DNA of 64,000 nucleotides from Eumeta japonica. Taxonomy: Eukaryota > Arthropoda > Insecta > Lepidoptera > Psychidae. Shown in pieces: positions 12,381 to 24,268 of the stretch; within the stretch, counting starts at the first letter, position 1; every line of letters starts with the position of its first letter. Position numbers and translations under genes: made by a program. Where the stretch lies: positions 186,001-250,000 of the forward strand of contig BGZK01000712.1 in the NCBI GenBank assembly GCA_005406025.1, given 5' to 3'. The notes beneath the pieces were generated by a model, which saw nothing but the letters and a program-made list of their open reading frames with translations, had not been told where the DNA came from and did not search any database.

Positions 12381-15300
12381 GCGGCTTTTGTAGTTGTCGT
12401 TTGTTTATTCAGTGTTAAGGGTAATTACGTAATAAGCAGAAAGCGCTCGCTACTTTGAACGTGTGGTCACAAAATAAATACATATTTCGATTTCGACTCA
12501 TTCACCGTTTGCACAAGCGAAATGCGCATAAACATTTAATATATTTAATTATCTGATGCCATTATTGTATTACTACGCTCACTTTTATATTTTCATTTTA
12601 ATGTAAATTTTTAATTTAGCCATTTAGAGGAGACATAAGGCAACAATGATAATGAGCCTATTAGTCCATAGGTTTAGATATGCATTGGAGGATTAGGCAA
12701 CTATTATGATAGGTTTTATCCAATTTAAAAAAAATAACTTTTAGTCACGTCAGTTCATTAATATATTTTTTGAAATTTCACCTTTATTTTATATTTACCT
12801 ATACCACTACATTTATATATATATCAATTCCACTACTTTTTAAGAACTTTTGCAGATTTTAGAAGCACTGCGTTTTAGTCTTTATTTTCAAACACCTACT
12901 TTGACTCACATAACTAGCTGCACTAACAAATAAATAAATCTAATAATTAAATCTTAAAGCCAGGTTAAACAGGTTAAAGGACAATAGAAGTAAATTACAG
13001 AAAATAATTATGGAGGGAATATATGTAATGGAAGGCAAAGTAAGGGTTATCCTAGTAAAGCGTATGCAGACCAAACTGGTGGCATATTTAAAAAAAAAAG
13101 GTAGAATTTGAAGCACTTGTAACCAACTAGCCTGACTTTATTCAATTTTTAATTTCTGATTCATTACAATATATTAATATACCTCTTAATTTCTAGTATG
13201 AAAATGCAATGTAAGTATTTTAACGCCAACGTCGAGCTTTTTAATTACGATCTTTTTCATTCTAAATAACTTAGTGCAGTGCATAGCGAAGCGAAGAAAA
13301 AACTGGATGCGAAAACTTCGAGATCCCAATTGAAAGCATCGAAAAGACCAACTTTTTTTTTTATTCGCAACTCAAAAATTCAAATAAGACCCGAAGGAAT
13401 TTACAAGCTAAAAGCAACAGATATATACTTCGACCCGGCTTTAACTCACTTGTTGTGGAGAAGTGGGCACGATAATAATTGTAAAACCGGCCCTAGACCA
13501 GCGCGTTAACCGGCCCCACTAAATGGGCTTTCGGACCTCGTCGGGATTATTTAGGCCCTACTGTACGCTTTAATGGGCAACTTAGGGGTTATTTAACGAA
13601 TAAAAATCTCGTAATTTCCATTACACTCGCAGTATGTTGCGGACAACTATATTCATTTTATGTGGGAGATAGTTGCGTAAACAACGGGATTGTTTAGGTT
13701 GTTCAAGATTTGTAAGGGCTTTGTTTTTAAGCCTTTGGACTCGGTATGGTACACTTTATGACCTATTTTGTAAATATGAACGCTTTTAGGGTCCCTTACC
13801 TCAAGGGAAACGTAAAAAAAGAAGAAAATGTGAAATAGAGTTTCCATAAAAACTCTCGTGTTCGTCTGTCCGTGTATCATAAAGGTTTTTATCAAAAACT
13901 AAGTAAATTCGAAATTTTGGTATGTTAGGGTTTATTGACGCGCATGTATATTCCAGTTAACAATTAGAAAGCACATCATTTTGTATTGAAATTGAATTTC
14001 ATTTTCCCACGAAGAATAAATTTTCAATGAATGTACCCTTGTATCATCATTTATCAATCAATAAGAATTCTGAAAATATTTATTTTGTATTATTTTTAGT
14101 TCAGAAGTTATTTTACATATTAAAAAAAAATGACTCTCCATTTCTTAGGTATTGATCTTTGATGCGTATAAATATAAAGTTCAGATTTTAATAAGGGTAA
14201 ACAAATATTGAGTCATAAGCTACCGTAAAAATTGCGAGATTTTTAATAATTCCACTGAATAAAATAGTTTAAATAAAAAAAATTATTTACATAAGATGGT
14301 TTTTTGAATTATATAGTATTATTCCTTATTCGAACAACCTAGTCCATCGTTCGAGCAACAGCTATCATTTAGAAAGCCCAAAAGTAGTGGGTAGAAGCAC
14401 AGAGCTAGAAGTTCTAAACAAAAGGTTGTGTCATTGTGCCTTTCACTTGGAAGTTGTATAAAACCGTGATAGCATATCGGTCGCCAACGCGTCCCATAAA
14501 GTTTCGATCGTCTTTAAAACCAAAGTATTAGGAGACATGTCGGTGGTTTCAGATTGTAACGATGCCAAAATCTTTTTTATTGGGGATTCAGAGGTTTTGA
14601 AATAACGTCTGGCCGACAATTCTAGTCGGTGTTAATACGCTTTTGGCTGTTTGGCACATTCCGTTACATGAGAGAGAATAAATAAAAATTTTAACAAAAA
14701 AAAAACCCAACTTCAAAACAAAACCTATTCCAAAACAAATTAATATGCACTAAAAAGTAGTAAAATAATTGCATGTTCTTCTAAAACTTAATAATCAACT
14801 TACTTTTTCTACTCATCAATATTTAGGTATGATCTATGCGTTTACCACGCAAAAGGTAGGTAGGTACCTGTCCACTTTAAATTTAACTCAACACATATCT
14901 ATGAATAACAAACAGTGATCAAAATATTTTTTGAATACTCCTAAATAAAATGAAAGGAAAAATATTGGACTACTTAAAAGTCAATCAAATTATTACAAGA
15001 TAATGTAGTTACAGTGTATTGCTAGATGTATTGTAGTGTATTGTAGTGCTTGGCTCACACCGACTCTAAAAGTAACAATAATTGTAATTGTAATGTTACA
15101 TCACTATATAACAAAAATTCGTAGAAAAATAATTGCGCGTGCGGCACCGTATATGTGACAGAAGTAAAACATCTTGAACATAGAAACGTTATTGAAAAAA
15201 AAATGATTGGTTTAAATACAATCACATAATAACTTTTGACGGATATAATCAAACAATCACAGGATACAAACCTAGAAAATCTAAATAATCACAATAGTCA

Positions 15301-16110
15301 CGCCTTTTCCCAGAACGGCAGAGGCTACAGATTTGCACGTGGTGCGATCAGTGCGTGTCTCAAAACAAAATGATAAAACACTATTTATGCCCGTTGTTCA
15401 CATATAGCGTCTGAAGTGTTCGCCTACAAAGGGCGAATGTGCGACTCTACCTTATACCATGGGTTTGTATCGTCGTTTATACATTGCTCACTTCTGCTCT
15501 ACTTCCGTGGCACTGGAATGTACAGCTATTTTTATCTTTTTTCTAGCTCATGTAACGAAATGTGTCGAAACGTGAAGTGTTTTTGAAATTTAATACTGAA
15601 TTCTCGTTCAATTATCAACGAGCGAAATGCAGCTTAAAAAGTTTCACTATTAAAAACTACATTTATTAAAATCATATTTGTTCCTACCACATCCCTATAA
15701 CAAAATAATGTCTCATAATTAATGTATTTTTGTTGTATTGGCAGCTTCAAGAGTCGTTATAAAGGCACATTTTATCTAGTTATTGTATTACTATGGCTTT
15801 CAGTTGCCACATGAATCGGTTTTAGTTATACTGATATCTTGAGCAGCACTCATAAAATTGGTTACAACCAATAAGAATTCGGGAAAAGCGTTACAATTTT
15901 TGAGGTTACAGAGGAATCAATCTAAGTGCACGGTAAATTACATATCTATCCATAAAGATCGTCTATAACCTTTTTTTGTTTGGCACATTCGATAAAAATA
16001 TATTGCCGAATAAACGAAATCATAGTATAAGTTTATTCTTCCCATTGGAAAAGAAATTCAATACAGAAAATTAAAAAACATTTCAGTGTTATTGCACTAA
16101 TAACAACGCC
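12381..16110. other. AT-rich stretch without a supported gene
   Basis: Background with a CpG-richer patch at about 13,420-13,580. A short tandem of TGTATTGTAG units lies at about 15,029-15,047. A patch at 14,340-14,650 is less AT-rich than its surroundings and may be a decayed repeat. Open frames here are short and unlike known proteins. Confidence 0.55.
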
Positions 16111-16119
16111 ATTTCTCCA

Positions 16120-16790
16120 ACACTGCATGCAGCAGCGACACAAGATTTATGTCTGGACGGAAGCCGATTCAAGTGCACATCCAATTTTCAATTACAGAAA
16201 GCGATGGCCGGCCGGCGGCGGGCGCACCGAGGAAAACACGCTGCGGCTACGAAAAACTAACTGATTGCACACGGTTGCATGAAAATGTATATATAGAAGA
16301 GAAGCGACTTTAAGTCCGAGCCATAAAATCGCGTTCGCTATGTGCCGACGGCGGACGAGTTTAAACACGTGCAGGGAAGGCCGCTTTCCACGGAGGACGA
16401 CTCGTTTTCGATAAGGAGAAAAACTCTATCGCTTTTCCAGGGGGAAGCCCCGGTGGTTTATTGCGTTATTACCTGGACGTGCGGCGCGCGGCGCACTCGC
16501 CGGGCCGGGCGTGCGCGGCGCCTCTGTCGGTCGGAGGCGGAACGAGAAGAGCCAAACGGCCGCAGGACGGCGCCGGCCCCGCCGCCGTCGGTAATTCTAT
16601 TTCGACGAAAACAAGACACCACACGACAAGGCGAGTCACGCTTTTATTTCGCGTGGATCTTTTTATTGGATAGGAGAAGAACGACGACGTCTTTTTTGCC
16701 GTCGACCGTCCGCCGGCACACGGGACGGCATCCCGTCGGAACGACTTTCCGCTCGAAAAATGCTCGAAGATTGTTTCAATGAAAATTACA
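16120..16790. other. Large GC-rich CpG island
   Basis: One of the strongest islands. A 146-codon plus-strand frame (16,342-16,782) opens with GTG, not ATG; an overlapping ATG frame of 70 codons starts at 16,461. Both encode arginine-rich low-complexity sequence of the kind any CpG-rich DNA gives. No domain is recognised. TAAT-type and CCGGCCGG-type elements suggest a regulatory island, which is inference. Confidence 0.5.
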
Positions 16791-16959
16791 GAAGATTAAA
16801 CACGGTAAGCAATGTAATTTTCAATTTTCCTAAATATTCAATTGTAGTTTCCCCCTTTCGTTCTCCCTCTCTGTTTTTTTTTCAAGAAAGTGTTTCTAAC
16901 AAAGACATAATAAAATAAGGCAAGTGTAGTAAAAGTCGATTGAATTTCGCAAACAGATT

Positions 16960-17485
16960 GATACGAGATCGGGGCGGCGATAAGCGAACCGGCCCTTTAC
17001 CGGTTACGAGGAAAACCAATAATCGAGCGACATAAACCAAAGCGACGACTCACGGCCCGCCGAATAAGAGTGAATGTCTATAAAATAAAATAATAACCGG
17101 CCATGAATCTTTCATCGTGCGAATCGGAAGTCGATCGCGAGCGGCGCGGGGGGTGCGAGGGCGGGTTATATCTGTCAATACGGGAGCGGAAAATAAAAGG
17201 ACGGCGCCGGCGGCGGCGGCGGCGCGGGCGGCGGCGGCGGGAACCGGGTAAGTGGTTGAAATTCGAGCCGTGACGGGTCGCGATCGCCGGCGTTCGACAA
17301 TCGACAGATAATTGGACGACTTTAGTGTCGACTCGACGTCAGCCGGCGACGCCGAGCTGGATCCAGTTTCAGATATTGATCCCTTTTATGGAATACAACG
17401 GCGCGAGAACGGGCCGATGTCGGATTATGACGGCTACGAGTGTTTGAACCGACTCGGACAAAGTTTAAGAGCATTACTTTGCTGA
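16960..17485. other. GC-rich island with two short open frames and splice-like signals
   Basis: CpG-rich block. An ATG at 17,103 opens 56 codons to a TGA at 17,271, beginning MNLSSCESEVDRERRGG and running into an arginine tract coded by a GGC/CGG repeat (17,203-17,241). A consensus donor GGGTAAGTGG starts at 17,248. Sixty bases on, ACAG ends at 17,307, so a 60-bp intron would join the frame to one ending at the TGA after MTATSV. A separate frame, 17,312-17,485, is open for 57 codons and contains DPVSDIDPFYG and MSDYDGYECLNRLGQ. No family is recognised, and the acceptors lack a pyrimidine tract. Confidence 0.2.
17203..17241. repeat. Interrupted (GGC)n tract
   Basis: About 39 bp of GGC/GCG triplets with two interruptions. 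It lies within the island at 16,960-17,485. Confidence 0.9.
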
Positions 17486-18049
17486 GAGATTATTATTAAC
17501 GTTTTACTACATTTGTAATTAGCAACGACAATGTAACGACACAAATTTAATACTTATCTCAAACCAAACTGTATGGTGAATACTAAGACTTGGCAAATAT
17601 AAACCAAAAATGGATTGCGTACATCCAAAAATCAATCCAAAAATACATGCTCTCTTCACTAACATTTTGGTGACTTAGTATGTCTCCCATATTACCTAGA
17701 CTCTTTTGCAGACATTGTTGTATATACAAAACAATTTTGGAAACCAACTCTTTCATCTATAACAGCAGATTAAAAAAAAAACTTTCATAAATATTCAATT
17801 GTCCGTTGTTATCTCTCGTAGAAATAAACTCCATTTTAAATTTACAAAGTTTGCGAATGCCGGAATATTACAGTTTCGAATTCTTAGACTCTATTATTCA
17901 AACGATGAATCACAGTACTTCGTCGCTTCAAAAAATAAGGAAAATTGACTTTATTCCCATGAGCAAAATTACAAATAAATCCAACCGCTCCCAGAAACGG
18001 GAAACAGATCAAAGAAGATCATATTCGCAGCGTTTACATTCGGCCCATT

Positions 18050-18240
18050 AGACGGCAATGTTATAAAGTGATTCGGCTCTGGCACGTCCCGCCCGCCCAA
18101 TACACGAGGGTGGCCGAATCTGTCACGTAGACGAGACCTTACCCTCGTCGACTGCCCCTTCTGCCTCTCCAACTAGGTGCATTTGCTGATTACTGCCCCT
18201 TTGAGGGCGATACACCGTATTCGGGACATTCCAGTTCCAC
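18050..18240. other. GC-richer patch between islands and mariner copy 2
   Basis: Contains GTCCCGCCCGCCCAATACAC and a run of CCCCTT motifs. No supported frame. It could be part of a regulatory island or an old repeat. Confidence 0.4.
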
Positions 18241-18433
18241 AGTCGTGATAGGAAACGTGCTGATTTTTTTTTCGCATTTATAGCGACATCTCGTTGAATA
18301 CACTAATATCAGATGATAACGATTCTAAATTACTTATCTACTCTTTAACTAATTGTGTCCAAATGTCCAAGATTTAATTTATTTTAATTTACAGCTAATA
18401 TGCCGGATACGGAAAGGTTGTAATATGAATAAT

Positions 18434-19210
18434 TTCAGGTCCGGGAAAAAGGTTTTTCTTATTATATAAGTAAAAAGTTGCAGTAAAATCTCTTTGGTTG
18501 TACTGTTTGTATCTGGCTAGTTTTAATACCATTAAATAAATGACATATAGAAATTAAAAATAAACAGTGAAAACGGTCTCCGACCATTTTCCTATTGTTC
18601 TTTTCTCCACCAATGAGTGAATTTAAATGTAGCAATTCGGAAAATTTTGTAGTTTTAATACAAAAAAAAGGAAAAATGCGATACAAGCCGCAAAAAAATA
18701 GTGACATTTATAGACCTAATACAGTGTCGATAAGAGTAGCACAAAATAGGTTCATGCATTTTCAGTCGGTAATTTTGATGTCATAGATGAACGACTCGCT
18801 CTGGTCGACCTGTTACGGATAAAGTCGATGTCATTTGGAAAAAGTACAGCAAGATTGGCATATTTATTCTTACGACATAGTTAGAGAATCGAGGATAAAC
18901 TAAAAATAGTTTTGACCCATTTGAAAAAAAGCTGGATATACAAAAAAGCTCGATACTTGGGTCCTGGATGAGCTCATTGAAAGAAATATAAAGAATCGTG
19001 TACTTGTTTGCGATTCTCTATTGAAACGTAATGAAATCGAATCGTTCTTGAAAATAATGATCACTGATGATGAAAAATGGATTATCTACGTCACGAAAGT
19101 TCGAAAACAGTACGGTTAAAAGGCAAACTATCCCCGCAGAGTATAGAGAAACCAGGATTAATTCGCATTGTTAACTTGATGTATTGTATTTATATGGTTT
19201 ATTATGGGTC
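18434..19210 (+). mobile_element. Truncated mariner element, copy 2
   Basis: The left part of a mariner of the same family as 3,583-4,744 and in the same orientation. It starts with a left terminal repeat, CAGGTCCGGGAAAAAGG, near 18,436. The untranslated leader TAAGTAAAAAGTTG.AGTAAA and the later TCTGGCTAGTTTTAATACCATT match copy 1 closely. Recognisable similarity fades after about 19,200 in the middle of the transposase, and no matching right terminal repeat is seen. The 3' half is therefore deleted or replaced; 19,210-19,340 has the look of other transposon-derived DNA (IQRVIDSVGVCIKV) but I cannot place it. Confidence 0.8.
18614..19200 (+). pseudogene. Mariner transposase pseudogene, copy 2
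   Basis: A broken N-terminal and central transposase. The start region ATGAGTGAATTTAAATG (18,613 onward) reads MSEFKCSNSENFVVLI. Frame changes near 18,785 and 18,840 then lead to LVDLLRIK-type sequence equivalent to the RSGRPVTDK block of copy 1. ITDDEKWII carries the first catalytic aspartate (codon 19,069-19,071). The second and third aspartate regions are absent. Stops are present near 18,783 and 18,901. It cannot encode an active enzyme. The family call rests on side-by-side similarity with copy 1 and on known mariner motifs. Confidence 0.8.
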
Positions 19211-19603
19211 CGTAATCCGACGAGAAAGTCGCATAGTTTCTTCATACCAATTCGTTTGTCCGTAGATTACCATAATTTTATTCAGAATCTTTCAAGGACT
19301 ATAAGGATGATATTCAACGAGTTATAGATTCTGTTGGAGTGTGTATTAAAGTTTAAACAAAAAAAACATTTATTAATTTAAAGTAATATGTTTGATTGCG
19401 TTCAACTCCCCTTCCATTCATACTTGAAACATTGCTGCGAAAAATTTGATCAAATTTAAAATACTAGCACATAATACGGAATAACTACAAAAAATATCGT
19501 CACAATCTAGGTTAAACTAGTTTACAAAGTATTGCTAATAACCCAAATAACATCGTTTGGAACTCATCGTAGGGCCCATCTGATCACCTGTATATTTTTT
19601 TCC

Positions 19604-19745
19604 CACGGCTCCGCCCGCGTTAATATAATATGATATTTTGTTTTTTGTATAGGATTTGTGTAAAATTCGTTCTTAGAGAGCGTCTATGTCCAGAAAAGAG
19701 TAACTATGTCAAATTTCAAGTCAATCGGACCTATAGCTCCAGAGA

Positions 19746-19805
<60 letters not shown>

Positions 19806-19830
19806 ATGTGATGTGTGTGTGTGAGTGTGA
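19604..19830 (+). repeat. LINE-type 3' tail with TA/TG microsatellite
   Basis: CACGGCTCCGCCCGCG at 19,604-19,620, then GAAAAGAGTAACTATGTC and AAATTTCAAGTCAATCGG at 19,693-19,728, then (TA)n and (TG)n from about 19,750 to 19,829. Lepidopteran non-LTR elements often end with a CACGGCTCCGC block, a 'CAAATTTCAAGTCAATCGG' block and a simple repeat. The second block recurs almost unchanged at 52,678-52,712. No coding part remains. Confidence 0.65.
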
Positions 19831-20121
19831 TATAGATTTGGTTGGGCTGATATGAGTTAGTTTATACGATAAACGAACCAACACACATCCTTCCTGAAAC
19901 TTTCACTGAGTCCCCTTATGACGTGATGAGCAATAGATACGGCCGCGAACCTCGGATCAGTAGGACGGCGAATCTGCATACACGTGTACAAAACATATGA
20001 AAAGGTCAGTTTATGTATTTGAGATTTTTCATTTACTCAAAAATATTGTTAAAAAATTAAAAAAAGTAATTTTTATAATCCAATTTCCGATTTTTAATCA
20101 AATAAAATAAAAATATAAAGT

Positions 20122-20168
20122 CTTAATAACTCTTTATTAAGTATAAAATTTAATAAAGAGTTATTAAG
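20122..20168. repeat. Perfect 19-bp inverted repeat, 9-nt loop
   Basis: CTTAATAACTCTTTATTAA at 20,122-20,140 and its exact complement at 20,150-20,168. AT-rich DNA favours chance palindromes, but 19 exact base pairs is long. It may be a MITE remnant or simply a slippage-made snapback. Confidence 0.9.
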
Positions 20169-20379
20169 AATAAAAAAAGTGATTGAATTCTGGATCAAAA
20201 GTTTTAAATCGAGTTAAAAAAATTTACATAAAATAAAAAAAACAAGACGTGTATTTTTTCCGACCTCTATTGAAATTTTTAATTTTGTGTTTGAGAGATA
20301 AGAAAGCCCTTAAAAAAATAAAACAAAAGTTCAATTGAAATTGTTATTAAATCAACAATTCACAATTAAGGCTGATCAT

Positions 20380-21330
20380 TTAAACCTCCTTAAGCCTATT
20401 TAATAATCTCTAAACGCAGTGAGAGAATATTTCTTCTTCACGTGCCAATACCTTTCTCAAAATCAAATAATACTGTTACGTACTATTGTTTTACAACAAT
20501 CGGAGATAAATAAAAGGCTGTCCCAAAACGAACGGAAGGTATATGTTCACCTTTACTCTGACACGGAAACGCACTGTGGGAGCGCTAAAACACTTTTCAC
20601 TCTATCGCACTTCATTTGTTGATGCACCGTTTGCTAAGAAAAGAACTAGGTCTCAACGGCCGAACTCTCGTAATACACCTGCAGTTACGATTTCTAGAAC
20701 TATCGGCTGAGTTGTAATTTGTCCATTCCACATCTAAATAGAGTCACAATCGTATCATCTTGTGTTGTAAACAGACAAAAAAATAAATTTTGATAACACC
20801 AATTGAAATTCTCACATTTTCCGACAATACCTGTCCACATTTTCTACGTAGCGCTCTATCGTATTACTTGTCAGTATACGGGCTGTACCGTTTTTAGCTT
20901 ATTATATAGCAATGGCGTAGTCCTTAACAGCACCTTTGCGCCACGTAGTCGGTGCAATAGAGATTGAGGTTTTCCAGGGTCCCGCCTTATGAAATTGTTG
21001 ATAAGATCGAAACCCGACACTTAACTCATCGAGGGCACCTAATTCTTTTAAGACTTACTTATAATTCGTGAAGGACGAATGCATAGATGTGGTGAAGGGA
21101 CGCATCAGCAATAACCTAGAGTAAAATCGTCATATTTGGCGGTCACGTTTGCAACGCACACTGATAGCCGACATGCCCATCGTTCGGGCGTAGTATTCAT
21201 AAATAAATGCATGCAGTTTAAAACGGCGAGCGCCGTCAGCGTCGGCGCGGTCACGTAGCGCCGGGCTTTGCCTCATTCGAGTTTTACTGCTTTGACCACT
21301 TACCCCGATATTTCCGCTGGATGTGCAAAA
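20380..21330. other. Mixed-composition stretch, possible decayed retroelement
   Basis: Less AT-rich than its flanks. The part at 20,474-20,773 begins TGTTACGTAC and ends TTGTAAACA, as a long terminal repeat can, but no target-site duplication or second copy is seen. A GC-richer patch at 21,130-21,320 has short frames only. Nothing can be called. Confidence 0.3.
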
Positions 21331-21930
21331 ACGGGAATGCACTTTTTATATTGAATTACGATCTCAGTACGGAAATTGGTGAAATAGGTGCACAATCAAC
21401 GGAAAAATTAAATCACGTTGCAATTTCATCATTAATAGAATTGCATTACTCGTTTCGTAATTGCGTCCCTTCAGTTATACGAAAAGGACAAGTGTATTAC
21501 TATAAGAACGAACCACAAGTGTTATGCTTGAGGATATCTTAGTATCAACAGTTATCATCAATCGTAAAAGATTTTATGTACCTCTGCGTGTTTCTCCTAT
21601 TATTGAAGAGAATTATTTACGAACTACTAACGGTATAAAAGTACATTCAGTGTTGGTAGTCGCAAGGGTTTGTATCTGCAGCGATTTGCATAACAAGAAA
21701 CCATTTATGGCATCTCTGAGTCCAATATCTGTATAAAACAGTAGAGCATCTGTATTTGTTTCGAAATTGTTTCTATAAGAGTTCAGTCAGTGTAAAAAGT
21801 ACGTTATTAAAGTCGTGTTAATATTGTTTTAGAGGGAATTCTCGCTTTTTGGAATTAATTGGAATATAGAATATTGGAAGTGGAATTAATTATATTATGA
21901 AACATCGACACCACTTCCAAATCCCGCTGA

Positions 21931-21962
21931 ATATATATATATGTGTGTGTGTATACACACAC
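21931..21962 (+). repeat. (AT)n(GT)n with an 18-bp palindrome
   Basis: An AT run then GT repeats, with GTGTGTGTATACACACAC (21,945-21,962) a perfect palindrome centred on GTATAC. Confidence 0.9.
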
Positions 21963-22169
21963 TTTAAAATTCACTATAAATTGATTTATAGTTAAAATAA
22001 ATTGCTCGCATTTTCCAATTAAATAGGTAATTAAGATTATTATTAATGAATATTTCAAAAATATGCAATTATAGATGACATTTCAATTATTAAAAATAGT
22101 TAGTTGCATTTAATTTGGCAAACCATCTAACTCTCAATACTAATTCCACGAAATTGGTTAGAAATTAAT

Positions 22170-22500
22170 AGACTGTTAAATTGAATTTCGACATCCAGAC
22201 AGCTCACGGTCGGGAACCATCGCATATGTTAAATAAGCAATCCCGTATCTATTAATGCAGCCTACTTGTAAGTGCATCGTACGGATAATCTGCATAATTG
22301 GAACTCGTCGGAGGATATTGCGAGAGGCGGCGGGGCGAGGGGCGCGGTAGCTACGGCTGGCCAATTTTCTGCATCATTTCCTGAGGATCGACCATCTCCC
22401 TGTACTTGCATCGGCTATCGGCATATAGCCTTAATACTGGGAAGCTATTAGATAATGGACATCGAATAGCGGAAACTAACGCAGGAAGAAATTAATTGCC
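22170..22500. other. GC-rich island with a minus-strand candidate terminal exon
   Basis: The minus strand is open from 22,491 to a TAG at 22,351-22,353 (46 codons), and the translation ends RCKYREMVDPQEMMQKIGQP. Just inside its upstream edge, the minus strand reads TTTCTTCCTGCGTTAG, a good pyrimidine tract plus acceptor, with the exon starting at 22,475. The protein-like end and the acceptor agree in frame (phase 2). No family is recognised and no ATG lies upstream. It could be the last exon of a minus-strand gene, or chance. Confidence 0.2.
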
Positions 22501-22519
22501 TCGTTATAAGGAAAATGCT

Positions 22520-24030
22520 ATTTTAACGGTACATTGAAATACTGATTGTGTAAAGTAACTATAGAATTTTATATAATTTGATTAAATGACTCACAAAGCA
22601 TAGCATTTCAGAGTGCTTTACTATGAAAAAATGTTTTTCGAGTCTTGTCAGTAACTGTTTCTATAACTGTACTTACGTTAGTGTACGAAAATGGGATACT
22701 TTGTATACCATTGCAGAGATAATTCAATGAACATTAATTCTGTCAGCTTTAATAAATGATCTACTGTAATAGAAGCAAAAAAAAAAACACCTTAAAAACC
22801 GACCCTGTCAGTCAACCATGATACTTGTAAAAAACACAACCACTTGTGAAAAAGTCCATTAATTTAGCTTATGTTTTCATTATCTTTAGAATTATAGCAA
22901 GCAAGCAAGCAAGCAGTTTTCTATTATAAATAGTTATCTAATGTGATCTCATTAAATTATAATCAATAAAAATATAATTGTAAAAATGATCTGTTCCGAA
23001 AATTGGTGTCGACCACCAGTAATAAGTAAATATCTCTCTACGTTACCATCTGTTTCAAAGAAATTGGGCTGAAAAGATGACACTTTTCATTTTTTTTTAC
23101 TTTATATGTAAGTGTTAATACTATCAAATATCATTCTTTTTTTGTTTAATCATAAATTTTTACAAAAGAAATTAAGTATAAAAAAGTTTGAACTTTAGAA
23201 GATAATTGAAATATCTAAATATTTAGTTTAACGTTCATTAATTATAATACATATATATTAAGTTGAAAAAAAATATATATCAGTTTTTTTGAATTTATCA
23301 TTTTTTTAATCTATAAATAAATTTTCCCAATTAATGAAATCTTCAGAAAGAAATTATAGTATTGTATGTTCATTTGTTAATTTATATCTTCAAGAGAATA
23401 CTGTAAGAAGGGATTCTGTGAAAGATTTATTTTTGTTGAGACTTTTCACTGCCTGTAGTTTGATTAAAAGAATACAATTGAATAATGTAAACATGTATCT
23501 GGATATAATGCATACATGTATCTGGGATATAGATTATGTCTTACGGCGGTAATTTTATTACAATGTAGGTAGTTGGTCATTTGACGTCATAATTATGAAG
23601 ATTGAAATATGGGAGTATACTTACGTTATCATCTACCAAAATTAATAAAGCATTGACGTCATATTATACATCATATTATCTACAAAAGAAAACATAATTT
23701 AAAATATAGCTGGAGAAATTAGACCTCGATCACTATGATTGTTACAATTAAAACACTGAAAGAGAAAGTATTGAAGTTGAACGATATTGTTCCAAGAAAA
23801 TGCAACTGAATAGTGTTTATTTACATGTTGTAAAGTTATTTTATTTAAAAATGGCACTTTTATGAATAAGCACTAACGAAACTTACATATATTTGAGCAT
23901 ATGCAGATATAGAGCGATAGTGCCTTAGTGGTTACGAATATTAAAAAAATCGGATTGCTATTAGACAGTTCTTTTTTGCCAACGTCACTACTACTGTGTA
24001 TTATAAAACGATAACTATTACATTCTTTCC
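22520..24030. other. Very AT-rich stretch without a supported gene
   Basis: Long A and T runs. A 72-codon ATG frame at 23,334-23,552 reads MKSSERNYSIVCSFVNLYLQ and matches nothing I know; such frames are expected by chance in this much sequence. Confidence 0.6.
22897..22915 (+). repeat. (GCAA)n microsatellite
   Basis: Four and a half GCAA units. Confidence 0.9.
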
Positions 24031-24040
24031 CACTCAATTG

Positions 24041-24268
24041 AGCCGTGGCGGTCGAATGGTCAAGAGCGTTGCCTTCGAATCAGAGGTATCACGTTCGATC
24101 CTGACCGGAAAAATGACCAATGAGTTTTTACTAAAGTCGAAATTAAACCACTTGTGTGTGCCTCGGAAAAAATGTTAAGTGAAAACGGTTGTCAGCGGCC
24201 TCAATTAACAATGAACCTATGTGGAGGAGTTAAGGCTCGAGCGACTGAATAAAGTCTGAAAAAAAAGA
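24041..24268 (+). mobile_element. tRNA-derived SINE
   Basis: A short retroposon copied by a partner LINE's reverse transcriptase. The head resembles a tRNA: GCCGTGGCGGTCGAATGGTC (24,042 onward) as an A-box region, and ACGTTCGATCC at 24,091-24,101 as a near-consensus B box, the two internal RNA polymerase III promoter parts. An unrelated body follows (AATTAAACCACTTGTGTGTG, then a GGCCTCAATTAACAATG segment), and it ends AATAAAGTCTG plus eight A at about 24,259-24,268. About 228 bp suits a SINE. The arms no longer fold as a working tRNA as far as I can see. Clear target-site duplications were not found. Confidence 0.65.

Noticed and set aside
16342..16782. 146-codon plus-strand frame, the longest in the window
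   Set aside because: Opens with GTG in a eukaryotic setting, and its arginine-rich text is what CpG-rich DNA gives in several frames at once.
20474..20773. Possible solo LTR with TGTT...AACA ends
   Set aside because: Flanking bases show no target-site duplication and no second copy or internal domain is seen.
24041..24120. A functional tRNA gene
   Set aside because: The A-box and B-box regions are present, but the sequence continues into a SINE body with an A-rich tail, and I could not pair acceptor arms.
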